Translations under genes and position numbers: made by a program
Origin: UBA8524 sp964215915
GTDB lineage: Bacteria; Bacteroidota; Bacteroidia; UBA8524
NCBI GenBank assembly: GCA_964215915.1
Contig: CAXPEB010000103.1
Coordinates: 1-43,889 of the forward strand
Length of the DNA stretch: 43,889 nucleotides
Reading direction: 5' to 3'
Part shown: piece by piece, positions 42,265 to 43,889 of the stretch
Layout: every line of letters begins with the position of its first letter
Numbering within the stretch: position 1 is the stretch's first letter
The notes under the pieces: model-generated
Seen by the model: only the letters and a program-made list of their open reading frames with translations
Told to the model about the DNA's origin: nothing
The model's database searches: none

Positions 42265-43563
42265 TCAGTTTCGTAGAATTCTTTGTTCCACTATGCCATC
42301 ATCAAAAATAATCCTGAGGATATAGGGCGCAGAGCGGTACTCCCCCAGATCAATACGCGCAGTAGATGATTTGCCTGTCTCAGCCGGGTATGTCTTTAAC
42401 CTTCTTCCCGTCATATCCACAATCTCGAGGCAGGAAAAGGGTGTCTCCGTATTGATCCAGAGAAATTGTTCTGCCGGGTTGGGGTACACTGTCACGACTC
42501 TGTTTGTGTTGTGAACCGATACCCCATTGATATTGCTGTTCAGTACCATGTAGCGTACATCTGCCTTGTCAACATCCAGCTCAACGGAATACGATAACCC
42601 GATACTATTGTCATCGAATAGCACCGGTGAAGCATAGAGCATCCCGTTGGTCGTTGTTCCTGCCGTATCCAATATCAGTTCTTCCTGGTCAGAATACCAG
42701 GTAAGCCCTCCGTCTCCGGATTTCCTCAGCGCTATTTTATGCCTGTAGGGACCGATCAGCCTGGACCTGAAAAACACCCAAATACTGTCGTTTTTGTCAC
42801 AAATCGCACGGGGTGAGCCTTGTCCGGGAAAAGCCGGTGCCGGGTCTGACCAGGTAACGCCATTGTCCGTGCTTGAGCTTACATGAATGATTCCTTCCCC
42901 GGTTCGGAGCAGGCATACCAGCTTTCCTGTCGACAGCAATACCAAGTTGGGATCCGCATAATCAATGGAGTCTGCATTCCCGTCTGCGATGAGTGATTCT
43001 TCTTCCCAGGTCAGCCCTTTGTCTTTTGATACCAGCATGTGGGCAGACAGATATGTCTCGTTCGAATCCTTACCGTTGAATGCGCAAACCACGTGGCCAT
43101 TCGAAAGTTCCACCACTTTGGCTGAGGTACGTTCCAGATAATTGAAAGAGGAGTTGAGCTTGATAAGGTTTCCCCAGGTTTTGGCTGAGTCATCCGATAT
43201 GGAAAAACCTACTCCCGAAGAAGAAAATGCCAGGATGAGTTTCCCGTTGCTGAGCAAGGTGGGCTGTGCTCCAGCCATTTTTTTCAAGGCACTGTCCGGC
43301 CAGCTGACTTTGTTATAGCTGCTCCAGGTCTTCCCTTTATCTGTAGAAGTTTTATACGCCTGAATATCGTCGGAACCTACGTGATCCGTTCCCTTTTTAT
43401 AGTAGAGGATCAGCTTTCCGTCGGGCATTTGCACCATGCCCGGAAAGGCATTGTACATGCTATCGGCATCTACCGGCGTATGAGCAAACTGTGCTTTGGC
43501 ATGTCCAATACCTAGTAGGGTTAACAGTGCAAATACGGCTAATTGTTGTATATCTCTCTTCAT
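42265..43563 (-). CDS. T9SS-secreted BNR/sialidase-like beta-propeller protein
   Basis: This 432-residue protein starts at the ATG at 43563, giving the signal peptide MKRDIQQLAVFALLTLLG (cleavage after AKAQ); a longer frame to 43647 would bury it. The middle carries five Asp-box type repeats such as STDKGKTWSS, SKDKGLTWEE, STDNGVTWSD and SGDGGLTWYS, the mark of sialidase propellers. I do not see the RIP motif that supplies the first catalytic arginine of GH33 sialidases. The last 76 residues (from VYPNPAEQF) form a type A T9SS sorting domain. It may bind or trim nonulosonic acids at the surface, or be a non-enzymatic lectin. Confidence 0.82.
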   Translation of the reverse strand: MKRDIQQLAVFALLTLLGIGHAKAQFAHTPVDADSMYNAFPGMVQMPDGKLILYYKKGTDHVGSDDIQAYKTSTDKGKTWSSYNKVSWPDSALKKMAGAQPTLLSNGKLILAFSSSGVGFSISDDSAKTWGNLIKLNSSFNYLERTSAKVVELSNGHVVCAFNGKDSNETYLSAHMLVSKDKGLTWEEESLIADGNADSIDYADPNLVLLSTGKLVCLLRTGEGIIHVSSSTDNGVTWSDPAPAFPGQGSPRAICDKNDSIWVFFRSRLIGPYRHKIALRKSGDGGLTWYSDQEELILDTAGTTTNGMLYASPVLFDDNSIGLSYSVELDVDKADVRYMVLNSNINGVSVHNTNRVVTVYPNPAEQFLWINTETPFSCLEIVDMTGRRLKTYPAETGKSSTARIDLGEYRSAPYILRIIFDDGIVEQRILRN

Positions 43564-43711
43564 GGTTCTTGTTATTTGATTCCGTCCGGTTGGTTCCCGG
43601 GATAAGGATACAGAAAACAGGTTACCGAATATAGCCCAATACGGCAAAATGGCAGATTTGATCAGAAACAGACTTTTTCCCGGGTGTGATGCGAACGCTT
43701 GGTTCCGCTAA
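43564..43711 (-). promoter_or_regulatory. Intergenic gap before the sialidase-like gene
   Basis: This is the largest gap in the locus (148 bp). It follows the SGNH hydrolase gene and precedes the sialidase-like gene, so it is a likely site for a promoter that drives the downstream cluster. No clear consensus promoter or terminator hairpin was found. Confidence 0.25.
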
Positions 43712-43889
43712 CTAGTGGGCAGGTTGAGTGATTCTGCCGGTTGAATCAGCGGATCCTTTCAAACCCAGGCGATAGATTTCACCCGCGATCAGTTCGTTAC
43801 CCTGATCAGAAATATGGCAGCCGTCAATATAAAACGGGCCTTTGTTGTCCAGTGCATTCCTCAGGTCGTGGTACCAGGTTTCGTTTTTC
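43712..43889 (-). CDS. SGNH/GDSL-type hydrolase, C-terminal fragment
   Basis: A minus-strand frame runs from the window edge to a TAG stop at 43712-43714, giving 58 residues of C-terminal sequence. It contains FYIDGCHISDQGNELIAGEIY, where the Asp and His of DGCH are in the position of block V of SGNH/GDSL hydrolases, which hold the catalytic Asp and His. The protein is cut by the end of the window. It may be a sugar O-acetylesterase of the same locus. Confidence 0.7.
   Translation of the reverse strand, partial: KNETWYHDLRNALDNKGPFYIDGCHISDQGNELIAGEIYRLGLKGSADSTGRITQPAH

Noticed and set aside
1..43889. CRISPR array, IS element, integrase or att sites
   Set aside because: No direct-repeat/spacer pattern, transposase or recombinase motif, or tRNA-linked repeats were seen. 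The mixed content of the locus alone is not proof of transfer.

Overview
The window reads as chromosomal DNA of a Bacteroidota bacterium, most likely Flavobacteriia-like. The evidence is three secreted proteins with type IX secretion (T9SS) C-terminal sorting domains, an XrtF-type exosortase with its small partner, a DUF2490 protein, and dense ATGA-overlapping genes. It looks like one end of an assembled contig: bases 1-24 match an Illumina TruSeq adapter, and the last gene is cut at 43889. I see no rRNA, tRNA, CRISPR array, IS element or integrase.

Layout. 1-706 holds adapter plus apparently non-coding DNA with one perfect hairpin. 707-7528 carries a beta-helix T9SS protein, a small cytochrome b5-like protein (minus strand), a histidine kinase/response regulator pair and a second large T9SS protein. 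7706-9064 is a Wzx-like flippase. 9085-10104 is a Gfo/Idh/MocA oxidoreductase. 10154-13624 is a coupled cysC-cysD-cysN-DUF2490 operon that activates sulfate to PAPS. 13770-14778 is exosortase XrtF plus its associated membrane protein.

14775-43889 (minus strand) is one long, tightly packed surface-glycan locus. In transcription order it runs: a cut SGNH hydrolase, a T9SS sialidase-like protein, a GT-B-like transferase, a flippase, pseB, pseC, aldo/keto reductase, two Gfo/Idh enzymes, an SpsF-like cytidylyltransferase, a divergent NeuB-family synthase, a YhcH/NanQ-like protein, a PseH-like GNAT, a formyltransferase, pseI, a second GT-B-like transferase, an SDR, an FAD oxidoreductase, a GT4, a Wzy-like polymerase/ligase, an AsnB-type amidotransferase, a polysaccharide deacetylase, GT4, methyltransferase, GT4, GT2, a WecA-like initiating transferase, a PglD-like acyltransferase and a polytopic membrane protein.

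Together the genes suggest a lipid-linked, Wzx/Wzy-type polysaccharide that contains a nonulosonic acid of the pseudaminic family, possibly N-formylated. The most unusual points are two NeuB-family synthases in one operon, the second with changed residues at positions that are conserved in the first; no recognisable PseG or canonical PseF; a formyltransferase next to the acetyltransferase; a YhcH-like and a secreted sialidase-like protein in a biosynthetic operon; and an exosortase beside the glycan and PAPS genes.
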